The notes under the pieces were generated by a model. The model did no database searches and was not told the DNA's origin. It saw nothing but the letters and a program-made list of their open reading frames with translations. This document shows, piece by piece, positions 25,639 through 34,663 of a stretch of DNA of 64,000 nucleotides. The position numbers and the translations under genes were made by a program. Position 1 is the first letter of the stretch. The number at the start of each line of letters is the position of its first letter. The DNA is from Olivibacter sp036959255 (GTDB lineage Bacteria > Bacteroidota > Bacteroidia > Sphingobacteriales > Sphingobacteriaceae): positions 1-64,000 of the forward strand of contig NZ_JAWMTI010000011.1 of NCBI RefSeq assembly GCF_036959255.1, read 5' to 3'.

Positions 25639-26163
25639 ATGTTAAAACATATCACATGGCAGGAGTTCTTACTTGCCGCCACCTTGTTGACATTCCTATG
25701 GTATATCAGCGTAATCCTGCTCCTTTTCAGAAAAGAATTAAAAAGGTTGTTGACAGGTAAAAAACACGGTGCCGAAAAAAGACCACACAGCGGAACAAAG
25801 GAGAATGACCTCGATACAGAACAAACGGAAAGCGTGGACGATGACCTGATGGGTAAGACGAAACTTCCCGAAGGGATGAGTGTCATGGGCATGGACGAAT
25901 TCTCTTTCCGGAAAAGGGATGAAGAGCACAAAGAAAAAATGCTCGGCAACATTCCCGATCTGCTGGAAGAGATGAAACAGCTTTTTCAGATCCTAAAAGA
26001 CGAGGAAGGGACAAAAGAAGATTTCCTTATCCTGATGGATGGATTCAAACCACGCCTCAAGGCTATCCGTACCGATTCCAACCAGCAATCCCTTAATGAA
26101 TTTATTACCCGGCATGCCCCTTTTCCCCTTTCGGAAAGAGAGTTGGAAAACTTCTGGGAATAA
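25639..26163 (+). CDS. Tra-operon leading protein with one N-terminal TM segment
   Basis: The 174-aa protein begins with one TM helix (LAATLLTFLWYISVILLLF), then has a basic and acidic linker and a helical C-terminal half ending SERELENFWE. It is the first gene of the conjugation operon, before traE, where Bacteroidota elements usually have a poorly conserved TraC/TraD-region protein. No specific family is recognised. Confidence 0.7.
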   Translation: MLKHITWQEFLLAATLLTFLWYISVILLLFRKELKRLLTGKKHGAEKRPHSGTKENDLDTEQTESVDDDLMGKTKLPEGMSVMGMDEFSFRKRDEEHKEKMLGNIPDLLEEMKQLFQILKDEEGTKEDFLILMDGFKPRLKAIRTDSNQQSLNEFITRHAPFPLSERELENFWE

Positions 26164-26195
26164 AATTTTTTAGAGAAACTTAAAATCATCCTTAT

Positions 26196-26534
26196 ATGAA
26201 TCGCAACAATCATAAAAAACAGGCTATTGCCAGGATACTCTTCGCCTTATATATCTTTTTCAGTTATCAGTTTTTCCTTTCCATTCCACTATTTGCGCAG
26301 GACGGGGATGCCGGTATCCAGTCAGCAACCGATAAGGTGAAGGGGTATTTTGATTCGGGAATTGACCTGATGTATGCCATCGGTGCGGTGGTAGGCATTA
26401 TAGGAGCTGTCAAGGTTTTCAATAAATGGAATGCTGGAGAACCCGACACGAATAAAGTGGCAGCTTCATGGTTTGGAAGCTGCGTCTTTCTGGTCATTGT
26501 GGCCACTGTTCTCAAATCATTTTTTGGTGTATAA
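26196..26534 (+). CDS. traE: Conjugative transfer protein TraE (DUF4134)
   Basis: The 112-aa protein has a signal peptide-like first helix (FFLSIPLFAQDGDAGIQSA) and two hydrophobic segments, GIDLMYAIGAVVGIIGAVKV and FGSCVFLVIVATVLKSFFGV. This is the pattern of the DUF4134/TraE family, the VirB2/pilin-like small membrane component of CTnDOT-type T4SS. It is 13 bases from traF. Confidence 0.92.
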   Translation: MNRNNHKKQAIARILFALYIFFSYQFFLSIPLFAQDGDAGIQSATDKVKGYFDSGIDLMYAIGAVVGIIGAVKVFNKWNAGEPDTNKVAASWFGSCVFLVIVATVLKSFFGV

Positions 26535-26546
26535 AAAGAGCAGACT

Positions 26547-26888
26547 ATGAGCGGCATTTATTCCATCAACAAAGGTGTTTCGCAGCCAATTGTGTTCAAA
26601 GGCCTCAAGGCGCAGTATATTATCTATCTGGCAATAGGGCTGGTTGTTCTTCTGATTCTCTTTGCGTTATTGTATATCATGGATACCAGTCTGTTGATCG
26701 TTTTACCCCTGATTCTGATGCTGGGCACAGCACATTTTTTATTGGTTTTTCATTTAAGCCACCGCTTCGGAACGCACGGCCTGATGAAATATCTGGCAAA
26801 GAGAAGGCTGCCCCACACCATACGATTCCGCTCGCGCCGTCTATTTACTTCTTTAAATGCACACACGCATTCCGTTAACCATAAATAA
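26547..26888 (+). CDS. traF: Conjugative transfer protein TraF (DUF4133)
   Basis: The 113-aa protein begins YSINKGVSQPIVFKGLKAQY, the conserved DUF4133 start, followed by two TM segments and a basic C-terminus. It corresponds to a VirB3-like inner-membrane component and always sits between traE and traG in these operons. Confidence 0.93.
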   Translation: MSGIYSINKGVSQPIVFKGLKAQYIIYLAIGLVVLLILFALLYIMDTSLLIVLPLILMLGTAHFLLVFHLSHRFGTHGLMKYLAKRRLPHTIRFRSRRLFTSLNAHTHSVNHK

Positions 26889-26897
26889 AAAAATGAT

Positions 26898-29351
26898 ATG
26901 ATAGCCGAAGCAACAAACATATTTCCTATTTACAAAGTGGAGCACGACTGTATACTCAGCAGACAGGGAGATATTACGGTAGCCTATGAACTGACCCTGC
27001 CCGAGATTTTCACTTTATCGGAACGGGATTATACGGCTTATCACAGCACCTTTGTCAAGGCAATCAAGGTACTGCAAAACCATACCGTCCTACATAAACA
27101 GGATTGGCACACACAGGCGAGCTATAAAGCAGACTACGAAGGAAAGGATGGTTTCCTTGCCCGTAGCAGTGAAAAGTTTTTTAATGAACGACCTTATCTG
27201 GCTCATTCCTGCTATCTTTTCCTGACCAAAAAGCCAAATGGGCGCAAGCCTGCCACATCCGCTTATAACAATCTTTTACGGAGGACGATTGTTCCGGCGC
27301 AAACCGTGGACGAAAACCTTTTCCAACATTTTCTGGACAGCGCGGGGCAATTCGAACGGATATTAACAGATAGCGGATTTATTAGGCCGAGGCGATTGAG
27401 AAATGATGAGTTAGCGGGAACGTCGGTAAAGGCAGGGATTATGGAACGTTACTGTTTTCTGTTAACAGAAAACGAGCAGTCGATAGTACGTGACATTAAT
27501 CTGCAAAATGGTTTGAAAATAGGTGACCGGTACTGTCAGCTGTATACACTTGCTGATACCGAGAACCTTCCTGCCCTGTGCGGAAGCAGGATCAACTATG
27601 AAAAATACAGTACAGATCGGACCAAGTTCAGTATTGGTTTTGCAAGTCCATTAGGGCAGCTCTTAAATTGTAATCATATTTACAACCAATATATACTGAT
27701 CGAAGATCCGCAAAAAACGATCAAGGCGCTGGAATCTAAAAAGCTCCGGCTACAATCTCTTTCGATGTACAGCAGGGAAAACGCCCTGGCAATGGAGGCA
27801 GTCAACGGCTTTCTGAACGAGGCCATCGGTGAGCAGCGGCTGCCTATTAAAGCGCATTTCAACGTGCTGGTATGGTCGGATAAACCGGAAGATGCAGAAC
27901 TTAGAAATCAGGTCAGTTCGGCACTTGCTCAAATGGACTGCACGGCCAAACAGGAGACAGACGGCATGGCCCAGATATGGTACGCCGGAATGCCCGGAGC
28001 AGGGGCCGATTTTCCCATCAATGATACTTTTGACAGCTTTGCCGAGCAGGCTGCATGTTTCTTCAATCTGGAAACCAACTATAAAGATAGCATCAGTCCG
28101 TTCGGTATCCGTCTTGGAGACCGGATAAGTGGTCGACCCGTGCATGTGGATATTTCGGACGAGCCCTGGAAACAGGGATGGATCACCAATCGGGCAAAAT
28201 TTATATTGGGTCCTTCGGGTTCGGGAAAAAGTTTTCTGACCAACCATTTCATGCGGAGCTACCATGAGCAGGGTGCACATATCATTATTGTGGATATTGG
28301 CCACAGCTATAAGGGATTGTGCGATCTGGTAGGCGGTTACTATTTTACTTATTCGGATGATGACCCCATACGTTTCAATCCTTTCTATCTGCCTGAAGGT
28401 AGCTCGCTCGACACCGAAAAAAAAGAAAGCATTAAGACCTTGCTGTTATCCTTATGGAAAAAGGATAGCGAACCTTACAAAAGGTCCGAGTATGTTGCGA
28501 TATCCAATGCCCTAACCTTTTACTACGCTTACTTAGACGAAAATCCCGACATCTTTCCTTCATTCAACAGCTTTTACGAATTTCTCTTATCCGAATATTC
28601 GCCGGTACTTAAAGAAGCGCAGGTAAAGGAAAAAGATTTTGACCTGGGGAGTTTTCTTTATGTACTCAATCCTTACTACAAGGGTGGGGAGTTTGATTAC
28701 CTGTTGAACGCCAATGAAAATCTGGACTTACTTCATCAACGGTTCATTGTGATGGAACTGGATGCAGTGAAAGACCACCCCGTGCTTTTTCCTGTGATTA
28801 CCCTTGTCATAATGGAAATGATTATATCAAAGATGCGGAAAATACCGCAGATCAGGAAAGTTGTGCTGCTGGAAGAAGCATGGAAGGCAATTGCAAAAGA
28901 TAGTATGGCCGAACATGTGCGCTACCTATGGAAAACCATGCGCAAGTTCTTTGGTGAACCTATCGTAGTGACGCAGGAAATCGAGGACATTATCAGTTCG
29001 CCCATCGTAAAAAATGCCATCATTAATAATTCTGACACGAAGATATTGCTCGATCAGTCCAAATATGCCAACAAGTTTGAGCAGGTACAGGAACTGCTGG
29101 GGCTTACGGATAAGGAGAAAGCACTGGTGCTATCCATGAACAAAGCTAACGATCCCGACCACTCGTACAAGGAGGTGTTTATCAGCCTTGGTGGACACAG
29201 CAAGGTCTACCGTACCGAAGTATCACCCAAAGAGTATTGGACCTATACCACGGAGGCCAGTGAAAAGGTAAAGGTACAGGAATACGCCCTGCGATATGGT
29301 AGTATGCAGAAAGGTATTGAGATGCTTGTCAAAGAAACACTCGGTCAATAA
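26898..29351 (+). CDS. traG: Conjugation ATPase TraG (VirB4-like)
   Basis: The 817-aa protein is a VirB4-type ATPase. Walker A LGPSGSGKSFLTNHF lies near residue 437 and Walker B KVVLLEEAWKAI near 655, followed by the conserved KTMRKFFGEPIVVTQEIEDI. It should power assembly of the transfer channel at the inner membrane. Its stop TAA overlaps the next start (TAATG at 29349-29353). Confidence 0.95.
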   Translation: MIAEATNIFPIYKVEHDCILSRQGDITVAYELTLPEIFTLSERDYTAYHSTFVKAIKVLQNHTVLHKQDWHTQASYKADYEGKDGFLARSSEKFFNERPYLAHSCYLFLTKKPNGRKPATSAYNNLLRRTIVPAQTVDENLFQHFLDSAGQFERILTDSGFIRPRRLRNDELAGTSVKAGIMERYCFLLTENEQSIVRDINLQNGLKIGDRYCQLYTLADTENLPALCGSRINYEKYSTDRTKFSIGFASPLGQLLNCNHIYNQYILIEDPQKTIKALESKKLRLQSLSMYSRENALAMEAVNGFLNEAIGEQRLPIKAHFNVLVWSDKPEDAELRNQVSSALAQMDCTAKQETDGMAQIWYAGMPGAGADFPINDTFDSFAEQAACFFNLETNYKDSISPFGIRLGDRISGRPVHVDISDEPWKQGWITNRAKFILGPSGSGKSFLTNHFMRSYHEQGAHIIIVDIGHSYKGLCDLVGGYYFTYSDDDPIRFNPFYLPEGSSLDTEKKESIKTLLLSLWKKDSEPYKRSEYVAISNALTFYYAYLDENPDIFPSFNSFYEFLLSEYSPVLKEAQVKEKDFDLGSFLYVLNPYYKGGEFDYLLNANENLDLLHQRFIVMELDAVKDHPVLFPVITLVIMEMIISKMRKIPQIRKVVLLEEAWKAIAKDSMAEHVRYLWKTMRKFFGEPIVVTQEIEDIISSPIVKNAIINNSDTKILLDQSKYANKFEQVQELLGLTDKEKALVLSMNKANDPDHSYKEVFISLGGHSKVYRTEVSPKEYWTYTTEASEKVKVQEYALRYGSMQKGIEMLVKETLGQ

Positions 29352-30088
29352 TGAATAAGCTAATGAAAACTATAAAAAATTTGACGCACAAAATCAGGAA
29401 GATTATGAAGAAGTATATGATTATGCTTCCCCTTAGCGCCGCCACGTTGTTTGTAGGTGTACCGAAAGGGGCCAGCGCACAGATTGCCCTAGCGGAAGTG
29501 ATCCGCACGGGCGTAAAAAGGGTCATCAAAGCGGTAGATCTAAAGATACAACGCTTGCAGAACGAAGCGATATGGCTACAGAATGCCCAGAAAGTATTGG
29601 AAAATCAGCTTTCCAAGCTGAAACTCACCGAAATTGCCGATTGGACGGAAAAACAGAAAGAACTCTACCGTAAATACTATCAGGAACTTTGGGAAATCAA
29701 ATCAGCTGTTACCTATTACAAACGCCTGAAAGAACTCACGGCAAAACAGGTTGAACTGGTCAATGAATATAAGTGGGCATGGAATCTCTTTAAACGTGAT
29801 AAACATTTCTCGCCCGAAGAGATTTCCGTTATGGAGAAAGTTTATTCAGGGATACTGGATGCAAGCGTCAAAAATGCGGATGAGCTTTTATTAGTGGTGA
29901 ACAGCTTTAAAACACAGATGTCGGATGCCGCCAGACTGGAAATCATTGCCGGTGCAGCCGATAAAATCGATCGGAACCTTACCGACCTGAAAAAATTCAA
30001 TCACGAAAACATTAAACTGAGCATCCAGCGGGCAACCTCATTGGATGAAGTGGTCACCTTAAAAGAGATTTATGGGATACAGGAATAA
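29351..30088 (+). CDS. traI: Conjugative transfer protein TraI-like (DUF4141 / TrbJ-like)
   Basis: The 245-aa protein has an N-terminal signal peptide (MIMLPLSAATLFVGVPKGASAQ) after a basic extension, then long helices (KAVDLKIQRLQNEAIWLQNA) and the repeated family element ELLLVVNSFKTQMSDAARLE. It resembles the TraI/TrbJ-like periplasmic component that follows traG in CTnDOT-type operons. Two further related proteins follow directly. Confidence 0.8.
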   Translation: MNKLMKTIKNLTHKIRKIMKKYMIMLPLSAATLFVGVPKGASAQIALAEVIRTGVKRVIKAVDLKIQRLQNEAIWLQNAQKVLENQLSKLKLTEIADWTEKQKELYRKYYQELWEIKSAVTYYKRLKELTAKQVELVNEYKWAWNLFKRDKHFSPEEISVMEKVYSGILDASVKNADELLLVVNSFKTQMSDAARLEIIAGAADKIDRNLTDLKKFNHENIKLSIQRATSLDEVVTLKEIYGIQE

Positions 30089-30758
30089 GCTATCGGTATT
30101 TTACAGTGCGCTGTTCAGCGTATTATTGTGCTGGATTGCAATATTGCCACTTTCTTCTGTGAACAATATTGCCCAAGCCCAAACATTCTCGGAGTTTTTT
30201 AAACAGAAAAAGACGCAGAAAAAATACCTGTTGACACAGATTGCAGCCTTGCAGCTTTATTCGGGCTATGTAAGAGATGGTTATAATATTGCGCGTTCAG
30301 GACTGCAAACGGTAAAGGGTTTTACTGGTGGGGAGTTCAGTCTCCATAATGCCTTTATCAGCTCATTAAAAACTGTAAGCCCCTTCATCAGAAACCATAT
30401 AAAAGTGGCTGAAATCATCGCTTTCCAGCTTACCATCAGCAAACTGTTTAATATGCTCGAAAGGGACAATGGAGACCTTTCAGTTTCACATAAGGCCTAT
30501 ATCGAAAAGATTCACGCTAAGCTGTCGGAGGATTGTAGCAGGGATATGGAGGAACTGTTCCTGATTATTGCTCCCGGTAAAATCGAAATGACAGAAGCTC
30601 AGCGCTTGCAGCGGTTAGATAAGGTGTTTACGTCTATGCGTGACAAGTTCTCATTTGCCCAACATTTCGCGGGACAAGTAAATGTTTTAAAAGAACAGAT
30701 AAGATCAGAATTAAAGTCCGTGAATCAAATCCACCATATGTATGAAACAGCTAATTGA
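30072..30758 (+). CDS. TraI-like paralogue in the tra operon, copy 2
   Basis: The 228-aa protein has a signal peptide (IAILPLSSVNNIAQAQ), then GYVRDGYNIARSGLQTVKGF with GEFSLHNAFISSLKTVSPFI and EELFLIIAPGKIEMTEAQRL. It overlaps the previous gene by 17 bases. The pattern is shared with its two neighbours, suggesting tandem duplication. Probably a periplasmic helical component of the T4SS. Confidence 0.75.
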   Translation: MGYRNKLSVFYSALFSVLLCWIAILPLSSVNNIAQAQTFSEFFKQKKTQKKYLLTQIAALQLYSGYVRDGYNIARSGLQTVKGFTGGEFSLHNAFISSLKTVSPFIRNHIKVAEIIAFQLTISKLFNMLERDNGDLSVSHKAYIEKIHAKLSEDCSRDMEELFLIIAPGKIEMTEAQRLQRLDKVFTSMRDKFSFAQHFAGQVNVLKEQIRSELKSVNQIHHMYETAN

Positions 30759-31404
30759 AAAAGGCAGGTATTTTCTCTTTGCGGTAGCTGCTTACTGCCT
30801 AACAATGGCATTGCCCTTACGGTCATCTGGGCAGTCTACCGAAATACAGCAATTGATCCTCAATGCAGAAAAGTTGAGCCAGTTCAAAAACATTTTAAGG
30901 GATATGAAAACGGGTTATGATATAATCAGCAATGGTTATAATACGATCAGGAATATAGCAGAGGGCAACTTTTCCCTGCATACCGTTTTTCTTGATGGCC
31001 TGATGCTGGTCAGTCCCGAAGTGAAAAAATATGGACGGATTGCCGACATCATCAGCTTGCAAGGTAGGATCAATTCGGAATATCGATCCGCACTATCACA
31101 TTTCAGAAGTTCGGCAATATTCAACTCCGGAGAATTGGAATATATGGCTAATGTGTACGGAAGGCTATTGAACCAGAGCAAAGACAACCTGGAGGATCTT
31201 CTCCTGGTGATCACTTCCTCTCAATTGAGAATGAGCGATGAAGAGCGTCTAGCGCAGATCGACCGTATTTACAACGACATACAGGATAAGTTACTTTTCC
31301 TCCGGAAATTCAATGAATCAGGTAATGTATTGCTGGCGCAGAGGAAAAGAGAAATAAATGATATCAAAGGTATCAGTCAATTTTTTAACGGTAAAAACCC
31401 ATGA
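30742..31404 (+). CDS. TraI-like paralogue in the tra operon, copy 3
   Basis: The 220-aa protein has a signal peptide (FAVAAYCLTMALPLRSSGQ), then MKTGYDIISNGYNTIRNIAE, GNFSLHTVFLDGLMLVSPEV and EDLLLVITSSQLRMSDEERL with RIYNDIQDKLLFLRKF. It parallels copy 2 closely. It overlaps copy 2 by 17 bases and TraJ by four (ATGA), so the genes are tightly coupled. Confidence 0.75.
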   Translation: MKQLIEKGRYFLFAVAAYCLTMALPLRSSGQSTEIQQLILNAEKLSQFKNILRDMKTGYDIISNGYNTIRNIAEGNFSLHTVFLDGLMLVSPEVKKYGRIADIISLQGRINSEYRSALSHFRSSAIFNSGELEYMANVYGRLLNQSKDNLEDLLLVITSSQLRMSDEERLAQIDRIYNDIQDKLLFLRKFNESGNVLLAQRKREINDIKGISQFFNGKNP

Positions 31405-32612
31405 AAAAAATTAAACTTGCGGCCGTCCTGTTGGCGGTTGTCGCACTTGTCTTCCCGCTTGCCAGTCGCGCGGATATTGCCCAGACCTTGGGCGGCATGC
31501 AGCCCGTACTGGACAGTGTGCGGGACGACATGCAGCCGTTAAGCGGAAAACTCATCGACGTTGCGCGTGCCATAGCTGGTTTTGGCGCCCTCTGGTATAC
31601 CGCCAGTCGTGTATGGCGCCAGATTGCGGCCGCTGAATCCATCGATTTTTATCCGCTTTTGCGTCCATTCGGTCTTGGTCTTGCCATTATGTTTTTTCCC
31701 GCGGTTATCGATCTGATGAACGGTGTACTGCAACCGACTGTGCTTGCCACTGGGGCAATGGTCAGAGACAGTAATGATGCAATAATAGCACTCCTGAAAC
31801 AAAAAGAGGCGGCAGTAAAAAAATCCGATCTGTATAATATTTATGTCGGAGAAGACGGTAACGGCGATCGTTCCGAATGGTATAAATACAAGTATCCCGA
31901 AAACGAGAACGGCTCCGGCGAGGGACTTTTGGAAGGACTGGGCCACGATATGCAGTTCTGGATGGAGAAACAATCTTACAATTTCCGCAATTCGGTAAAG
32001 CAATGGATGAGTGAGGTTTTGCAGGTTGTTTTCGCAGCTGCTTCTCTGTGCATCAATACGATCCGGACATTTTTCTTGATCGTGCTCTCCATACTAGGGC
32101 CCTTTGTGCTTGGTATAGCGGTCTTTGATGGTTTCCAGCAATCGCTTGTCCAATGGCTTGCCCGGTATATCAACGTCTTTTTATGGCTTCCCATCAGTAA
32201 CATATTCGGAAGTATACTTGGCAAAATTCAGGAGAATATGCTCAAAATAGATATCGGACAGATCGGCCAGTCAGGTGACACCTTTTTCAGTACCTATGAT
32301 ACCGCTTACCTGATATTTATGCTGATCGGAATTGTAGGGTATTTCACTGTTCCCAATGTAGCTAACTACGTGGTGCAGGCAGGAGGAGCCAATGCGATGT
32401 TGCAGAAAGTAACCAGTATCGTAACCACTTCGGCCATGGCCGCGGGAGGTTTGGCGACAGGTGGGGCTGCTGGTGTAATGCAGGGAGGTTCCAACATCTT
32501 ACAGGCCGGAAAACAATATTCCGGGCAGCAGGAAGGTTCGGGCTCATATGGTGCATCAGGTACAATGGGAAAAGGAGGAGCCTACCTCTATGACAAGCTT
32601 TCCGGTAAATAA
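31401..32612 (+). CDS. traJ: Conjugative transfer protein TraJ
   Basis: The 403-aa polytopic protein has a signal-like N-terminus (LLAVVALVFPLASRADIAQT), several TM segments, the phrase GPFVLGIAVFDGFQQSLVQW and a glycine/alanine-rich tail (GGLATGGAAGVMQGGSN). This is typical of TraJ (VirB6/TrbL-like) in CTnDOT-type systems. TraK follows 20 bases on. Confidence 0.92.
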   Translation: MKKIKLAAVLLAVVALVFPLASRADIAQTLGGMQPVLDSVRDDMQPLSGKLIDVARAIAGFGALWYTASRVWRQIAAAESIDFYPLLRPFGLGLAIMFFPAVIDLMNGVLQPTVLATGAMVRDSNDAIIALLKQKEAAVKKSDLYNIYVGEDGNGDRSEWYKYKYPENENGSGEGLLEGLGHDMQFWMEKQSYNFRNSVKQWMSEVLQVVFAAASLCINTIRTFFLIVLSILGPFVLGIAVFDGFQQSLVQWLARYINVFLWLPISNIFGSILGKIQENMLKIDIGQIGQSGDTFFSTYDTAYLIFMLIGIVGYFTVPNVANYVVQAGGANAMLQKVTSIVTTSAMAAGGLATGGAAGVMQGGSNILQAGKQYSGQQEGSGSYGASGTMGKGGAYLYDKLSGK

Positions 32613-32632
32613 TTCAAATTAAAGACAAGCCT

Positions 32633-33244
32633 ATGTTTACACAGTTCAGAAATATTGATACGGCCTTCAGGCATATAAAAAGGTTCAGTATCGCCCTGAT
32701 ATTGGCCAATGTTCTGACAGTCTGTTTCTGTGCCTACAAAAGCTATCAGATGGTAGAAGCAGCTCAGCAACGGATTTATATTCTATATAACGGGAAGGTG
32801 ATGGAAGCCCTTGCAACACATAGGCAAGGTAACCTGCCTGTTGAGCTACGGGATCATATCAAAACGTTCCACTATTACTTTTTTAACCTCATTCCGGACG
32901 ATAAAGCCATAGAGACCAGTGTTTCAAAGGCATTTTATCTCGCGGACGAGTCTGCCAAGAAGCAGTATGACAACCTGAAGGAATCGGGTTATTACAACAA
33001 CCTGATCTCGGCCAATATCTCACAGGAAATTGAGGTGGACAGCACCGTGCTTGATATAGACCAATATCCCTACACATTTATCTGTTATGCTACCCAAAAG
33101 CTCACCCGCTCAACCAGCACGGCATTGAAGAGACTGGTCACCAAAGGGAAAGTACGCGACTTAAAGCAACAGACCGATAATAACCCACATGGCTTTCTGA
33201 TAGAGCATTGGGAAGTCCTCAAAAACGAAAACCAGTTGCCATGA
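32633..33244 (+). CDS. traK: Conjugative transfer protein TraK
   Basis: The 203-aa protein has one N-terminal TM helix (RFSIALILANVLTVCFCAYK) and a VirB8-like periplasmic domain (ELRDHIKTFHYYFFNLIPDD, then IETSVSKAFYLADESAKKQY). Length and position between TraJ and TraL fit TraK. Its stop overlaps the TraL start (ATGA). Confidence 0.93.
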   Translation: MFTQFRNIDTAFRHIKRFSIALILANVLTVCFCAYKSYQMVEAAQQRIYILYNGKVMEALATHRQGNLPVELRDHIKTFHYYFFNLIPDDKAIETSVSKAFYLADESAKKQYDNLKESGYYNNLISANISQEIEVDSTVLDIDQYPYTFICYATQKLTRSTSTALKRLVTKGKVRDLKQQTDNNPHGFLIEHWEVLKNENQLP

Positions 33245-33468
33245 AACTCTACAGGAAACAACAGGATAGGAAGCAGCAGCAACATGAACAGGATGAAACG
33301 GCTTACCGGATAGCGATGAAAATCGTTAAGGGACAACAACGGTTTGCTTCCTTTTTGAATAAAAAGGCCAGTGGCTTACCCCGATGGGTTTTGCTATCCG
33401 CTTTCCTCTTATGCTTTCTCTCTATTGGAGCTTACTGTATTTACCTGTTGGTCCGGGCACTGAATTGA
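33241..33468 (+). CDS. traL: Conjugative transfer protein TraL
   Basis: ATG at 33241 overlaps the TraK stop; the frame is open from 33208, but the coupled start is more natural. The 75-aa product is basic at the N-terminus and has one TM helix (LLSAFLLCFLSIGAYCIYLL), as expected of TraL. Confidence 0.85.
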   Translation: MKLYRKQQDRKQQQHEQDETAYRIAMKIVKGQQRFASFLNKKASGLPRWVLLSAFLLCFLSIGAYCIYLLVRALN

Positions 33469-33494
33469 AATTGATCATCAAAAAAAACAATATC

Positions 33495-34580
33495 ATGATA
33501 GAACAGGAAAAAAAGAGAGACACCCGTAAAATATGGCTTTTCTTGCCATTGCTCGTAATGCCCTTTTTGGTATTTGCATTTTATACATTAGGGGGCGGTA
33601 AGGGAACAAAGGACGATGCTCAAATCGAAAAAAAAGGCATCAATACGGAATTACCTAATGCTGCATTCAGGCAAAAAAATCAACCCCGTGATAAGATGGA
33701 TTTTTACCGGCAGGCGACGAGGGATGAGGAAAAAAAGCAGGAGGGTATTGAAAATGTCATAAACAGGCTGGGTTTCTCGCCAGAGGAAAATCCAAAAGCC
33801 GAGGAAATTGATGAAAAGCTAAAAGCAATCCGGCAGGAAATCAGCAGGCCACAAGAAAAACAGAAAAAATTTCCTTTTGCGGTTGTAGCTGAAAATCCAA
33901 TGGTGGAACCAAGACCCAAATCAGAGATGAACAGCGAAGTAGATCGGCTGGAATCTTTGATGAAAAGCATGCATGCAGACAGCTCTGATGATAGAGAGGT
34001 GGAGCAGCTCAATGGACTACTCCAGACGATTCTGGATATTCAGCACCCGGACCGGGTCAAAGAAAAGCTCCAAAGCGAAAAAGAGATGATTGCAGCCGAG
34101 GATAGCCTTTTCAGGGCAATACCGGCGATCATTACCAATAAACAAAAAGTAGTACAGGGAGCTACGGTAAGGCTTCAGTTGCAGGATAGTATGGTCATCA
34201 AGGGCCATCATATTCCCAAAGGCTTTTATCTGTTCGCTACCTGCCGGATAGCGAATCAACGGATTATGCTAAATATCCGCAATATCCGTTTGGGAACATC
34301 GATTATCCCCGTAAACCTAAGCGTTTATAGTCTCGATGGAATGGAGGGTCTTTACGCTCCCGAAGCGGTCATCACGGAAGCCGCAAATCTTGGGACGGAC
34401 AATCTGGTGCGTGGAATTGGTATGTACGGGCTAGATGGCTCCATTGCCACGCAGGTAGCGGGTGCCGGTATGGAGGCCGCTAAAAACATAATCAGCAAAA
34501 AAGTTCGCAAAATAAAGGTTAAGGTAAAAGCCGGGGAGTCTGTACTCTTAAAGAACAATGATTTAAAAAACACTAGATAG
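33495..34580 (+). CDS. traM: Conjugative transfer protein TraM
   Basis: The 361-aa protein starts at ATG 33495 (MIEQEKKRDTRKIW). The upstream in-frame extension overlaps traL and reads like shadow sequence. It has one TM helix (LFLPLLVMPFLVFAFYTLGG), a long charged linker, and a C-terminal VirB10/TraM domain with VQGATVRLQLQDSMVIKGHH, IPKGFYLFATCRI and VYSLDGMEGLYAPEA. It is the last recognisable CTnDOT-type tra gene; traN (DUF4138) does not follow. Confidence 0.93.
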   Translation: MIEQEKKRDTRKIWLFLPLLVMPFLVFAFYTLGGGKGTKDDAQIEKKGINTELPNAAFRQKNQPRDKMDFYRQATRDEEKKQEGIENVINRLGFSPEENPKAEEIDEKLKAIRQEISRPQEKQKKFPFAVVAENPMVEPRPKSEMNSEVDRLESLMKSMHADSSDDREVEQLNGLLQTILDIQHPDRVKEKLQSEKEMIAAEDSLFRAIPAIITNKQKVVQGATVRLQLQDSMVIKGHHIPKGFYLFATCRIANQRIMLNIRNIRLGTSIIPVNLSVYSLDGMEGLYAPEAVITEAANLGTDNLVRGIGMYGLDGSIATQVAGAGMEAAKNIISKKVRKIKVKVKAGESVLLKNNDLKNTR

Positions 34581-34663
34581 GTTGGAAGAGCCCGCCCTCC
34601 TAAAAGGAGAAGAAAACAACCATTTCATATTTAACAATATCCGTAAATTAAAAATTAAATGTT

